Origin: a virus
Length of the DNA stretch: 22,497 nucleotides
Reading direction: 5' to 3' (one strand)
IMG/VR virus record: IMGVR_UViG_3300023237_001101
Span: 1-22,497 of that record
The notes below the pieces were generated by a model. That model had not been told where the DNA came from. It saw nothing but the letters and a program-made list of their open reading frames with translations, and made no database searches. The translations under genes and the position numbers were made by a program. The number at the start of each line of letters is the position of its first letter. Within the stretch, counting starts at the first letter, position 1. Positions 14,826 to 22,445 of the stretch are shown here, one piece after another.

Positions 14826-15097
14826 TTCAGAAATATTTCGTCACCGATTTGCTCGCAGCAATCCGGTATCTGTATCCAGCCGCAATCAGGATTCCAGCAC
14901 CCGACCGTGATATCGGCTAGATTTAGACTTTTCCATGTCAGCGCTTCGAGGGCTTTTCCGCGACAATTAGGGCATTCGTCGAGCAGCTCCAGTATGCGGT
15001 CTGGATCGGCGGCGATTTCTTCAGGGGTCGGGAGAGAACAATCCGCTGGAGAGGAACCGCTCTTCGCGGCTTCGGTTTCTGGATTGTTGGTTTTCAT
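14813..15097 (-). CDS. Small Cys-rich zinc-ribbon-like protein
   Basis: This 94-residue product has an acidic, flexible N-terminal half and a compact second half with C42 and C45 (CPNC) and C67 and C72 (CWNPDC), plus C80 and C81. The first four fit a small zinc ribbon like those of anti-restriction or DNA-associated small phage proteins, without clear homology. The stop codon lies inside attC-like copy A. It is preceded by a shortened repeat copy and has no clear Shine-Dalgarno. Confidence 0.6.
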   Translation of the reverse strand: MKTNNPETEAAKSGSSPADCSLPTPEEIAADPDRILELLDECPNCRGKALEALTWKSLNLADITVGCWNPDCGWIQIPDCCEQIGDEIFLKQNA

Positions 15098-15110
15098 AAG
15101 TTTAATTTTG

Positions 15111-15153
15111 TGGGGGAGGCCCGCCGATTGAGCGGTCCCTCAGCTAGGCGTTC
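15111..15153 (-). repeat. Shortened attC-like element, copy C
   Basis: The minus-strand side GAACGCCTAGCTGAGGG matches copies A and B exactly or nearly so, but the element is only about 43 bp. It folds as a short hairpin (CCGC against GCGG arms) and lacks the second outer arm, so it looks like a truncated or decayed copy. It lies 12 bases after the stop of the 82-aa gene, the place expected for a cassette end. Confidence 0.45.
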
Positions 15154-15165
15154 TCGAAAGGTAGA

Positions 15166-15414
15166 TTAAGCTTTATCTGCCTCCGGATTTCCTTCAGCTG
15201 ATCGTGGGTATTGCTGCTTCGCTTCTCTAAAAATCTCAGCCATTCGAGCCTCCTTTTCCGCCCACAAAGGGCTTCGGAGACGGCAGAGTTCTTGCCATAG
15301 TTCGTGGTTTTCATTTGCGAGAGATAAATTGTAAGCCCTTAGTCGCCCAAGATCCCGAGAACGACGCCCCTCGGCGTCATGGATTTTGGCGGGGTCGGAA
15401 TCAGATTCGGGCAT
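15166..15414 (-). CDS. Small coiled-coil protein, unknown
   Basis: The 82-residue protein starts MPESDSDPAKIHDAEG and is helical and charged, with a heptad-like run (RDLGRLRAYNLSLANENHELWQELCRL) and a second helix (WAEKEARMAEIFREAKQQY). It begins 17 bases after the stop of the XRE gene, in the same direction. No function is recognised. A small DNA-mimic or a helper of the upstream regulator could look like this, but the evidence is only context. Confidence 0.55.
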   Translation of the reverse strand: MPESDSDPAKIHDAEGRRSRDLGRLRAYNLSLANENHELWQELCRLRSPLWAEKEARMAEIFREAKQQYPRSAEGNPEADKA

Positions 15415-15431
15415 GGTATTGGGTAATAAAT

Positions 15432-15623
15432 TTAAGGGTTTTGGGGGGTCTTGGTTTTCGCGAGTCGAACCAGCGCGCCCTCCTGAGCGATCTCCGGCGG
15501 AGTTGTTTTGTCATTTTCCCACTCCCAATATGTTCTCGGTTTAGTGGAGAGCAGGGAAGCGGCTTGCGCCTGGGTGAGCCCCAGACGCTTGCGCTCTTTT
15601 TTGAGTTGGTCTGCAAAATTCAT
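15432..15623 (-). CDS. XRE-family HTH regulator (63 aa)
   Basis: The product MNFADQLKKERKRLGLTQAQAASLLSTKPRTYWEWENDKTTPP is a near-minimal Cro/C1 HTH: helix 2 is TQAQAASLLS and the recognition helix is KPRTYWEWENDK. The C-terminus is short. Its start lies three bases from a pair of perfect AAATGCATTT palindromes, which probably are its own operator. It is the second gene of a unit with the 94-aa gene just upstream. It differs clearly in sequence from the 68-aa regulator at 14175-14381. Confidence 0.8.
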   Translation of the reverse strand: MNFADQLKKERKRLGLTQAQAASLLSTKPRTYWEWENDKTTPPEIAQEGALVRLAKTKTPQNP

Positions 15624-15626
15624 GTT

Positions 15627-15647
15627 AAATGCATTTTAAATGCATTT
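15627..15647 (-). promoter_or_regulatory. Tandem AAATGCATTT operator
   Basis: Two perfect 10-bp palindromes, at 15627-15636 and 15638-15647, lie one base apart, so their centres are 11 bases apart. They cover the last codons of the 94-aa gene and sit directly before the XRE gene start. A single-turn spacing like this fits two repressor dimers on one face of the DNA. Confidence 0.6.
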
Positions 15648-15920
15648 TCCTTCTGCGAGATCTTTTTCGAGAGATACTGAGTTTTCGCAGAATCGGAAAC
15701 TCGCTCTCTGCATCATCTCGGGAGTGACTCCCAACTCTTTCAGGTCTTCATCGATTTCCCAATCAAGATGCATAGATTCGACGTCTGGAAGACTCTCCGC
15801 TCTAGACTCTTCCATCCAGTGTTCGCCGTCATCGGCAGCGTTATTACTAATCCGAATACATTGCTCCTCGCTCAGTTTGATTTCAGGAAACATTCTTTGG
15901 ATAATTATAGGATTAATCAT
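15636..15920 (-). CDS. Small acidic protein upstream of the XRE regulator
   Basis: The 94-residue protein MINPIIIQRMFPEIKLSEEQCIRISNNAADDGEHWMEESRAE is acidic and mainly helical, with EDLKELGVTPEMMQRASFRF near the end. Its last codons carry one palindrome of the regulator's operator. Two further palindromes stand about 50-95 bases upstream of its start. The family was not recognised. The gene pair has the shape of a self-regulated unit, yet no toxin motif is seen. Confidence 0.6.
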   Translation of the reverse strand: MINPIIIQRMFPEIKLSEEQCIRISNNAADDGEHWMEESRAESLPDVESMHLDWEIDEDLKELGVTPEMMQRASFRFCENSVSLEKDLAEGKCI

Positions 15921-15969
15921 TTGGTTATTTTGGGTGTCTCGGGTTTATTCCCTCCGACAAAAAGACATT

Positions 15970-16014
15970 CGCAGATTCTGCGGATTACGCAAGATCTATT
16001 TCGCAGAATCTGCG
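15970..16014 (-). promoter_or_regulatory. Paired CGCAGA-W-TCTGCG palindromes
   Basis: Two 13-bp palindromes, at 15970-15982 and 16002-16014, differ only in the central base and have centres 32 bases apart, about three turns. They lie between the end of attC-like copy B and the 94-aa gene start, where its promoter should be. I could not place a convincing -10/-35. They do not resemble AAATGCATTT, so a different protein may bind. Confidence 0.55.
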
Positions 16015-16040
16015 TTTCTCTTTTCGGAGCGGTCGAACGG

Positions 16041-16126
16041 CACAGAACACAACGCTGGAGGAGGACGGCTTCGGCGTCGCAGAGTTAAGGAGTCATAGGG
16101 GCCGCCCCTCAGCTAGGCGTTCGGTG
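16041..16126 (-). repeat. attC-like imperfect inverted repeat, copy B
   Basis: The 86 bp element has outer arms CACCGAAC and GTTCTGTG (one mismatch), inner arms AACGC and GCGTT, and GGGGCGGC against GCCGTCCTC, in the same orientation as copy A and 90 % identical over 70 bases. It follows the stop of the 55-aa gene by 35 bases and is followed by the operator-controlled gene pair. The arrangement of a short gene, then the repeat, then the next gene, is that of gene cassettes. No integron integrase was found in the window. Confidence 0.6.
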
Positions 16127-16161
16127 AAGAAAGGGATCGGACCTTTCCTCGCCGTCACGGT

Positions 16162-16329
16162 TTAACCCTGTTCACGGGCGTTGTTCTCAAGTCCGATGAT
16201 CGCATTTGAGGCGTTCACGGCGGCTTGGGTATACTGCAGCGCATCCAGCGCAGTGGCTTCAGCATGGGCTGCTTTATGGGCACACGCGACGATTGCCGCT
16301 TCCAGTGTTTTCTTCATTTCTTCATTCAT
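16162..16329 (-). CDS. Small helical protein (55 aa)
   Basis: The frame from ATG at 16329 to TAA at 16162 gives MNEEMKKTLEAAIVACAHKAAHAEATALDAL, ending NNAREQG. An AGGAG Shine-Dalgarno lies about 10 bases upstream, one of the few clear ones in this window, which supports translation. The product is Ala-rich and helical, with no membrane segment. It lies directly upstream of attC-like copy B. No family recognised. Confidence 0.55.
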   Translation of the reverse strand: MNEEMKKTLEAAIVACAHKAAHAEATALDALQYTQAAVNASNAIIGLENNAREQG

Positions 16330-16423
16330 TGGGTTCTATCTCCTATGTTAGTTTTTGTTTTTTCCGCCGCGCAACGCCTAAGAAGACGGTGCTGGAAACG
16401 ACGGGAAAATTTTCTGTTGGGGC

Positions 16424-17242
16424 CTAGCTCAGAAGCCCCGCGATCAATTCCGCCAAGGAATTCGCGTATCCATCAACCAGGACTCCACTGACTTCCTTGG
16501 CCTCCCAGGTCTGGCCTCTCATGTGATCATCAGTGACGGCCCGGCGCGCGCGGATGTAATCCTTGAACTTGGAATTATACAGATCGAGCCGTTCTTGGAC
16601 GTGCTTTTCCTCGGCTTCGGTCCATTTCTTACCGGGCATCCCGAGCGCTTTGAGATCGCCGCCGGCAAAGAGCTTGAGCTCAAGGCCCTCGTTCTCCCAA
16701 CGCTTCGAGGAATCAACGCCCGACATAATGGTGGAAATGCTCCCAACGACGGCGCAGGGCTCAGCGTAGATGGCATCGCAAGCGGCCGCGATCCGGTAGG
16801 CCGCGCTGGCCGCGATATGATCGACCCAGGCGATGACGGGCTTGCCAGCCTCCGAGATGCGGCGGATGTCATCGGTCACTTCCTCGAGGCCGATCGCAAG
16901 GCCTCCGCGAGAGCGGATGTCCAGGACCACGATCTCAACATCGCTATCCTCGCGAACATTCCGGAGCTGCTCCTGTAGGAGATACGAGTCGGCGAGGCCA
17001 TACCAATAGGTCATTAATGGGGATTCGTGCCGACCGATGACCCCTTGCACCGGGACCTTAGCGACTGGGCCAATCATTTCGACCTGCGGATAAATCGTCC
17101 GGCCTCGATAGTCGGTAAATCCCACTTGATCGTCCGAGCGAGCCTCAGGAGTCAACTCCCGAGAGCGCTGGAGGAGATCGCCAAAGGCGGAGGGTAATAA
17201 GGCAAAGGGCTCGCTGTAGAGCTTGCTGGTAAAATCATTCAT
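16424..17242 (-). CDS. Head maturation protease, S49/SppA type (gpC-like)
   Basis: The preferred start is ATG at 17242 (MNDFTSKLYSEPF), overlapping the portal gene by 8 bases; it gives 272 residues. An earlier ATG would overlap the portal by 89 bases. Motifs match S49 peptidases of lambda gpC type: GVIGRHESP, VVLDIRSRGGLAIG, then DHIAASAAYRIAAACDAIYAEP with Ser146 as nucleophile, GSIS at 167-170, and LFAGGDLKALG with Lys198 as the candidate general base. It cleaves head proteins during maturation. It ends soon after the protease fold, without the long scaffold extension of gpC. The next head gene is 2.3 kb away, past the cargo region. Confidence 0.88.
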   Translation of the reverse strand: MNDFTSKLYSEPFALLPSAFGDLLQRSRELTPEARSDDQVGFTDYRGRTIYPQVEMIGPVAKVPVQGVIGRHESPLMTYWYGLADSYLLQEQLRNVREDSDVEIVVLDIRSRGGLAIGLEEVTDDIRRISEAGKPVIAWVDHIAASAAYRIAAACDAIYAEPCAVVGSISTIMSGVDSSKRWENEGLELKLFAGGDLKALGMPGKKWTEAEEKHVQERLDLYNSKFKDYIRARRAVTDDHMRGQTWEAKEVSGVLVDGYANSLAELIAGLLS

Positions 17243-18767
17243 CGTCGTCTTTGGTTTTTGGTTTTGGTGCCCCGTTGCTGGTCGCCGCGCCCTGGCGAGG
17301 GCGGAAGACCTCGTCAGGATCAACCCCCTGGCGGGAGCACTCCTCTTTGATGTATTTTCGCTCGAGGATATTTTGCTTAGTCATTTCCTCCCAATCCTTG
17401 CCACGCTGGCTGTAAAATTCATTGAGCGAGGTCATCCCGCCGTCGTAGAGATCCAGCTGATCCTTATCGCGAGAGCGATCAATCGTCATCGATTTCTGTC
17501 CGATCCAGTTGACCTTCCACCAGTGCGGGTCGCGGCATTCCCGGAGACGCCCGGCGGCCATTTCTTTTGCCTGGTGCACTTGCCAGTATCTTGTCGACCA
17601 CGCCTTGATGGGCTTTTGCATGGTATTGATCCAGCGCTCTAATTTCTCGAGCAGGAAGCGGAAGCCGGGGCCATTGAGGCCGGTGAGTTCCCAGATGATC
17701 TCGGGCGGACAGCCCTCGGTCCCGTGCGAGATATCGCGGATGAGATCCTTGATGGTCTCGCGGATGTTTGGGCTGAGGCGAGTGTCGTGGAGCGTTTTAA
17801 GATCTTTGCCTTTTCCGAGTTCTGGAGCTGACCCGCTGCCACTGCCAGCCCAGACCTCCGCTGAATTGAAGGACTCCCCGGAGGGGCCTTGCACTCCCGC
17901 GATATTCGAGCCCATCGGGGTGCGCGTTCTCGCCGCTTTTTCGTCGCTATTGGTGACGTAAACGCCAAAAAGACCAGCGGTTTTGATCCCGTGTTTGGCA
18001 TCGCCCCAGATCTCCGTGATATCGATGGCATGGTTCACGGCATGCGAGAGCGGCGGGACGCTACGATGGTGACCGCAGCTGCTCCACTTGCCGAAGTAAA
18101 GGACGTTTCGAGCATCGATTGGGCTCACTTTTCCCTCCTGATTCTTGAGGCCATAGCGCATGTGACGCCCCATCGCATTTGCCTGGACGCCATCGAGCCA
18201 GCCCGTGCCCGCTTGGTCAGGATTCGCGAGGCGGTGGCATTCGTAAAAGGCCGCGCGGGCTCCCTTGGTGGGAGTCTCCGAGAAAACGGTGAGGAGCTCG
18301 CCATCGCGGAGCCAGGTGCGCGTTTGTAAAATCTGAGCGTCGAAGAAATCGAATTTTCCGGAGGCATCGAAGACCGAGGCCGATCCGGCCCGGGCGTGGA
18401 AATTGACCTCAGCCGCGGCGTTCCATTCGAGGTCTCGAGTGGCGGCCTGGGGCATCATGTAGCCGACCAGATCGGCGAGACCGTGCACGATTCCCTTCAC
18501 GAAACCGACGTTCTTGGTGAGCCAACGAATGCGGCGCACCAACTCATCCCGCGAAAATGAATCCAGCTCGAGCCTGGTATCCATGGTGTCGAAATTAATG
18601 GAGCCCCGGCGCTCGCTTTGATTCGCGCCATCGTAGGCCGAGCTCGAGATCCACTCGACCGGTTGATCGACCCGGCCATCAGCAGCGGCTCCCGAGACAA
18701 GGGAAGGAGCCGCCGCTTGTGGGCCTCGCTGGGACGAACGAGATCTTTTTTTATGTTTTCGGCCCAT
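17235..18767 (-). CDS. Portal protein (gpB type)
   Basis: The 510-residue product forms the dodecameric DNA entry ring and connects head and tail. The N-terminus is basic and disordered (MGRKHKKRSRSSQRG). Typical portal-2 family features follow: RDELVRRIRWLTKNVGFVKGIVHGLADLVGY, QTRTWLRDGELLTVFSE, and a central domain with YFGKWSSCGHHRSVPPLSHAVNHA. The wing and stem follow, with GCPPEIIWELTGLNGPGFRFLLEKLERWINTMQKP. The C-terminus is again disordered and acidic (PKTKDDDE). It starts two bases after the small connector gene's stop and overlaps the protease start, in the lambda W-B-C order. Length is close to the usual 530. Confidence 0.92.
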   Translation of the reverse strand: MGRKHKKRSRSSQRGPQAAAPSLVSGAAADGRVDQPVEWISSSAYDGANQSERRGSINFDTMDTRLELDSFSRDELVRRIRWLTKNVGFVKGIVHGLADLVGYMMPQAATRDLEWNAAAEVNFHARAGSASVFDASGKFDFFDAQILQTRTWLRDGELLTVFSETPTKGARAAFYECHRLANPDQAGTGWLDGVQANAMGRHMRYGLKNQEGKVSPIDARNVLYFGKWSSCGHHRSVPPLSHAVNHAIDITEIWGDAKHGIKTAGLFGVYVTNSDEKAARTRTPMGSNIAGVQGPSGESFNSAEVWAGSGSGSAPELGKGKDLKTLHDTRLSPNIRETIKDLIRDISHGTEGCPPEIIWELTGLNGPGFRFLLEKLERWINTMQKPIKAWSTRYWQVHQAKEMAAGRLRECRDPHWWKVNWIGQKSMTIDRSRDKDQLDLYDGGMTSLNEFYSQRGKDWEEMTKQNILERKYIKEECSRQGVDPDEVFRPRQGAATSNGAPKPKTKDDDE

Positions 18768-18769
18768 AT

Positions 18770-19102
18770 TTAGGTGCCGACCCGGCGAGTTGAAAAGTTA
18801 AAATGAGTGCTTCCTGAGCGCGAGGGACTGATTCCGCATCCGTTCTCAGCCTCGATCTCCTGCAGAGCGACCTCGCACGCGCCCATCATCTCGAGCGGAT
18901 CTGCCATCAACTGGCCCGCGACCCCGCCGCCATCGAGATTCCCCGACACGAAGGTCACGCCGGTCCGCCCCTCCGAGGCGAATTCGCCAGCCTTGGCGTA
19001 GACGGTCTCAATCGCCGCCTTAGTCTTGAGAAATCGCCTCACCCACGCCAAGAGCGTAGCATCTGCCACGATCCCCGATACATTTGGTCCCTGTCTAGCC
19101 AT
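18770..19102 (-). CDS. Small connector candidate in gpW position
   Basis: The 110-residue protein MARQGPNVSGIVADATLLAWVRRFLKTKAAIETVYAKAGEFASEG has an N-terminal helix, a Gly-rich beta hairpin region and a long helix (MADPLEMMGACEVALQEIEAE), then a Ser/Arg-rich end (THFNFSTRRVGT). The place between the terminase large subunit and the portal matches lambda gpW, which completes the head-tail junction. This protein is longer than gpW (68) and homology is uncertain. A TTTGACA box lies 14 bases before its start. Confidence 0.55.
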   Translation of the reverse strand: MARQGPNVSGIVADATLLAWVRRFLKTKAAIETVYAKAGEFASEGRTGVTFVSGNLDGGGVAGQLMADPLEMMGACEVALQEIEAENGCGISPSRSGSTHFNFSTRRVGT

Positions 19103-19116
19103 CGGCAGCGGCGGAG

Positions 19117-19123
19117 TGTCAAA
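19117..19123 (-). promoter_or_regulatory. TTTGACA box upstream of the gpW-position gene
   Basis: Exact TTTGACA, 14 bases before the ATG at 19102, in the short gap that begins with the terminase stop. Confidence 0.45.
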
Positions 19124-19124
19124 C

Positions 19125-21011
19125 TCAGGCCGCCTCGGTCTCGCGCTCGAGCAAGCGCCGCGCCTCTAATTGAGCCTCGAGGATCTTCTTTTTCTCAGGA
19201 TCTGCGAGGATCTCGGCGAAAATTGTGGGCGAGACAATCTCCCACTGAGCCCGCAGATATTTCAACGTGTCCCACCAGTCGTTAGTACCCCTTTTCTTCC
19301 ATTTCCACTCTCCTTTACCGTAGGGATTTTTGACCCAGAGCGGGATCTCGTTTTTGAGTTCCTTCAAGAATTCCGCATCTTCATCGACATCGATCGGGAG
19401 ATGGGTTTTTGGGATTTTCTTCTGTTTTTTCTCAGAATAATGCTTCCGCCGTAGACTCTGCAGGAGGCTCCACTTGTGATGCGGATCGTTGATGTGAAAG
19501 GTAATTCCATTGCCGAATTGAGTGTCATGATCCGACTCCGTGATTGATTTATCGATCTGAGTTTTGCCCCGTCCCTTCACCGGGAACCAGCGCTCACTTT
19601 CGTCCAGCATGCAAAATTCGCGGACCGCTACGGTGTCCTTTCCGTTGCCCTCATCAATGAGCCCGCACTGCACCCGGACTTCCTTACCATCGATCTCCAG
19701 GGGGACATCCGCAAATTCGACAACCTCATCCAGCGTGATGAGGGTGTCCCAATCGACCACCCAGAAATCCCCGTGGACATCGTAGACGCCCTTCGTCGCT
19801 TTAAAATATTCGCCATCCTCCTGGACATCGACCGACATCGCATAAAACAGGAAATCGCACGCCGGCATCGTCCCCCGGCGATAAGGCTTCCGAAGCTCGA
19901 GCAACTCGTCATCGGAAACGCCCCCACCCTTCATCAAAAAATTCATGGCGCGGCGGCCCCTCATGAAGCGAGCCAGTTCAATGAGATTCCCCTCTGCCGA
20001 AATTCGCTCTAGGGCCAACTGCCCGAAGGTCACGAAATTACTGTAAGCATCCCAGATGTAGAGGGAGACCACGCCGGGGGCCGGATTCGGATTCGTCGAC
20101 CGGTGCTCCACCTTCTGGAGCATCTCAAATTTATGTTTTTCTTCGATCTTCCCGCCGCAATTCTGACACGCGAAATACGCGAATTGCGCAACCAGCTGCA
20201 GGTTGAGAGTGCTATCGAGATCCCGGAATTCCTTGGTATCGTATCGGAAATTTTCCCACTCCAACGGAGCCATCGTTTCGCAATGTGGACACGGAAGATC
20301 GAGGACATCGCACGAACCGCGCGCATGCTCGATCGTGATCTGACTATCCTGGTCATTGATTTCATCATTGTCCTCATCGCCCTCGCCGCCAGGCGTCGAT
20401 GTCGTAATAAGCTTCGCGTTTTTTGGCCGTTTCAATCTCTCCCGAGCCAGACCCACCGTCGATCCCTCCCCGTCGATGAGATTGTGCTTATCCAGCTCCT
20501 CGAGGATACAGAGCACCAGCGACTTATTGGCCCAGGCCCCCGCCGAATGCGCCCCGATCATATAGACCGTCATTCCACTTAGGTAGTAAGTCAGGTTATT
20601 GAGATCATCCTCATTCTCCCCCATCCGCTCGAGCAGCTCGTTCTTCAAGATCCACTTTTTCAGGCGAGTTTTTGAAATATTATTAGCCTCTTTCAGCGAG
20701 TCGATCGCATACGCCATCTGCCCCGAGCGGTGCACTATCATCCAACAAATCACGATCAACAGCGCCATCGTAAACCCGACCTGGGAACTTTTTTTCACAT
20801 GATATTCCCCCTTCCCGGGCTGCTTCACCCAGGCCATCAAATGCCGGACGTAGGGAGTCACCGAGCTGGACCAATACCGGTCCGCCCACTCCTCGTTCTC
20901 CGTTGCGGGAACTTTCAGCGTCCGCTCTGCCCATTCCACAATCCCCTCCGCTGGCTCAGGCTCGTAAACTCCTGACAAAACGCCTGCGACCCACTCGCGC
21001 GCCGCGCTCAT
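19125..21011 (-). CDS. terL: Terminase large subunit (GpA type)
   Basis: The 628-residue ATPase and nuclease pumps DNA into the head and cuts it. Walker A-like KKSSQVGFT is at 73-81 and Walker B VLCILEELDK at 166-175, followed by LITTSTPGG. Two CxxC pairs, CPHC at 241-244 and CQNC at 282-285, form a zinc knuckle seen in GpA. Nuclease acidic residues are likely D395 (MSVDV), D453 (LIDEG) and D578/D581 (NDWWD). The C-terminus is a charged helix. It overlaps the small-subunit gene by four bases (ATGA). The family assignment implies cos-type packaging, but no cos site is seen in the window. Confidence 0.93.
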   Translation of the reverse strand: MSAAREWVAGVLSGVYEPEPAEGIVEWAERTLKVPATENEEWADRYWSSSVTPYVRHLMAWVKQPGKGEYHVKKSSQVGFTMALLIVICWMIVHRSGQMAYAIDSLKEANNISKTRLKKWILKNELLERMGENEDDLNNLTYYLSGMTVYMIGAHSAGAWANKSLVLCILEELDKHNLIDGEGSTVGLARERLKRPKNAKLITTSTPGGEGDEDNDEINDQDSQITIEHARGSCDVLDLPCPHCETMAPLEWENFRYDTKEFRDLDSTLNLQLVAQFAYFACQNCGGKIEEKHKFEMLQKVEHRSTNPNPAPGVVSLYIWDAYSNFVTFGQLALERISAEGNLIELARFMRGRRAMNFLMKGGGVSDDELLELRKPYRRGTMPACDFLFYAMSVDVQEDGEYFKATKGVYDVHGDFWVVDWDTLITLDEVVEFADVPLEIDGKEVRVQCGLIDEGNGKDTVAVREFCMLDESERWFPVKGRGKTQIDKSITESDHDTQFGNGITFHINDPHHKWSLLQSLRRKHYSEKKQKKIPKTHLPIDVDEDAEFLKELKNEIPLWVKNPYGKGEWKWKKRGTNDWWDTLKYLRAQWEIVSPTIFAEILADPEKKKILEAQLEARRLLERETEAA

Positions 21012-21790
21012 TCAAAAACCTCCTTTTTCAAAAACTCGAAGATTTCCCGATACTGCTCCTCGCTCAGGAATCCCTTTAAAACCGAAACAATTTGGCCATG
21101 AAAACTCTGTATTTCCATCGCCGCCTCCGCCCTCAAAACCAGCTTCCCCTGCGCCTGGAGTTCTTTGCGGAGATTGGCGGCCGTCGACGTCATCCGCGAG
21201 ATCGTATCGAGCCACGGTTTCGCCTGCCCTGGTTGGTCCGCCTTCCGCGCCAGGTGCAGCTCCATCTTCTCGAGCCTCCCCATCGTCCCCGCGAGGCCGG
21301 GGACCTCATCTCCTAAATCAAGGCCGTCATCTGGCTCAAGCTCCTCTTTCAGATCTTCGACCTCCTCGCCAGCATTCAGCGCGGCAATCTCTGCGGCGAT
21401 GATTCCGGGCGGACACCGCTGCGTCATGCACGCGGCCCACCAGCCCCTCATTTTCGTCGGTTCATCGAGAGGGCACAGAATCGGATCCGGCTGCATCTCC
21501 TTGCCCGTTTTGACCCAGCGCATCACCGTCCGCCGCGCAGATCCATAGCGCGCGGCATACCATTGATACGACTCCACATATCCGGTCATGGCCGAACGCC
21601 CGCTTTTCGCCTTCGGCTTGACTCGAGGCGCGGCCTTTGGAGCTGTCGGCTTGGCGCGCTTCGACTTTTCGGCCTCGATCAAAGCCCGCTCCCGGGCCGT
21701 CAAGGGCGCCCCAGCACTCGCTTTCTTCACGATATTTGCCAAGTCCTTCTCGAGTACCTTATCGAAGTCCAATTCAATTTCCTCACTCAT
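21008..21790 (-). CDS. Terminase small subunit candidate
   Basis: The 260-residue product has an acidic start, a basic Lys/Pro linker (about 43-65), then SYQWYAARYGSARRTVMRWVKTGKEM (about 73-98), which looks like a winged or HTH DNA-recognition unit. A WWAACMTQRCPPGIIAAEIAALN segment follows, an acidic stretch is near 140-165, and the end is a long helix. The order matches the HTH-oligomer-TerL-binding layout of small terminase subunits. Its stop overlaps TerL by four bases and its start overlaps the HKD gene by eight. The DNA-recognition role is known for the family; the assignment here is by structure and position. Confidence 0.75.
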   Translation of the reverse strand: MSEEIELDFDKVLEKDLANIVKKASAGAPLTARERALIEAEKSKRAKPTAPKAAPRVKPKAKSGRSAMTGYVESYQWYAARYGSARRTVMRWVKTGKEMQPDPILCPLDEPTKMRGWWAACMTQRCPPGIIAAEIAALNAGEEVEDLKEELEPDDGLDLGDEVPGLAGTMGRLEKMELHLARKADQPGQAKPWLDTISRMTSTAANLRKELQAQGKLVLRAEAAMEIQSFHGQIVSVLKGFLSEEQYREIFEFLKKEVFE

Positions 21791-22445
21791 CGACCTTTTT
21801 TCCAGCTTCCATTAACTCGCGGATCCAACCGCAGTGAAATTCTAAAAGATCGCGGTCATTCGAGATCACAAACTGCTCAATATTATTTGAAGACCTCAAA
21901 TTCGCACTTGTCTCCACTACCCAGGCCTTGAAGGGATAATCAAAGAGGATGATTTTCGCATGACTCCGGGTCACCCCGATCTCAAATCGATCAGGAAAGA
22001 CCTCAGTGAGCAGCGAATTAATCGCCAAGAATACATCGCCGTTGGTCGATTGAAAATAATGAGAAACGACCATTTCTATCAACAACTCAGAATTTTCACG
22101 GAGAAGGTCTGCGAGATTCTCCGCATTTTTCACCGACATGCTCAGAGTCGAAATCGTAATTTTCAGAGGACAGCCAAAACGCCCGACAACTTCCGTGATC
22201 AAATCCCCCATCACAAAATCTCCGCAAGTGATCCCGTGCAGTTGTTCGTCGACAGTCGGGAAGAGATCGAGAATCGCCTTGGCGTTTTTCGGGCGAATCA
22301 ACTTCCGCGCTGCAGAGCGATCCTTTCGCTTCATCTCATCCTTTTTCCGCTGGATGAAATTCCGAGAAGCCACCGGGAATTGTCGGCTCCGAACCGACCC
22401 CTCCGGATCGTTTAATTCTGCGAATGCGTCTGCGAGGTCTCCCAT
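21783..22445 (-). CDS. Phospholipase-D-like (HKD) protein, probable nuclease
   Basis: The 220-residue product has one HKD-type motif near the C-terminus: H162-A-K164, four residues, D169, then ETSANLRSSNNIEQF (Ser180, Asn182). One motif suggests a homodimer, as in Nuc- or BfiI-type nucleases. The N-terminal 50 residues are basic and disordered; no signal peptide is present, so it is cytoplasmic. It overlaps the terminase small-subunit gene by eight bases and so is co-expressed with packaging. It may process DNA ends, degrade host DNA or exclude rivals, but none of these is shown. A TTTGACA box lies 14 bases before the start. Confidence 0.8.
   Translation of the reverse strand: MGDLADAFAELNDPEGSVRSRQFPVASRNFIQRKKDEMKRKDRSAARKLIRPKNAKAILDLFPTVDEQLHGITCGDFVMGDLITEVVGRFGCPLKITISTLSMSVKNAENLADLLRENSELLIEMVVSHYFQSTNGDVFLAINSLLTEVFPDRFEIGVTRSHAKIILFDYPFKAWVVETSANLRSSNNIEQFVISNDRDLLEFHCGWIRELMEAGKKVDE

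Noticed and set aside
16419-16439. Hairpin GGGGC...GCCCC at the protease stop
   Set aside because: Only five pairs at the base with a large loop, and no T-run follows on the minus strand; not called a terminator. Its CTAGGC resemblance to the attC-like repeats is short and in a different arrangement.
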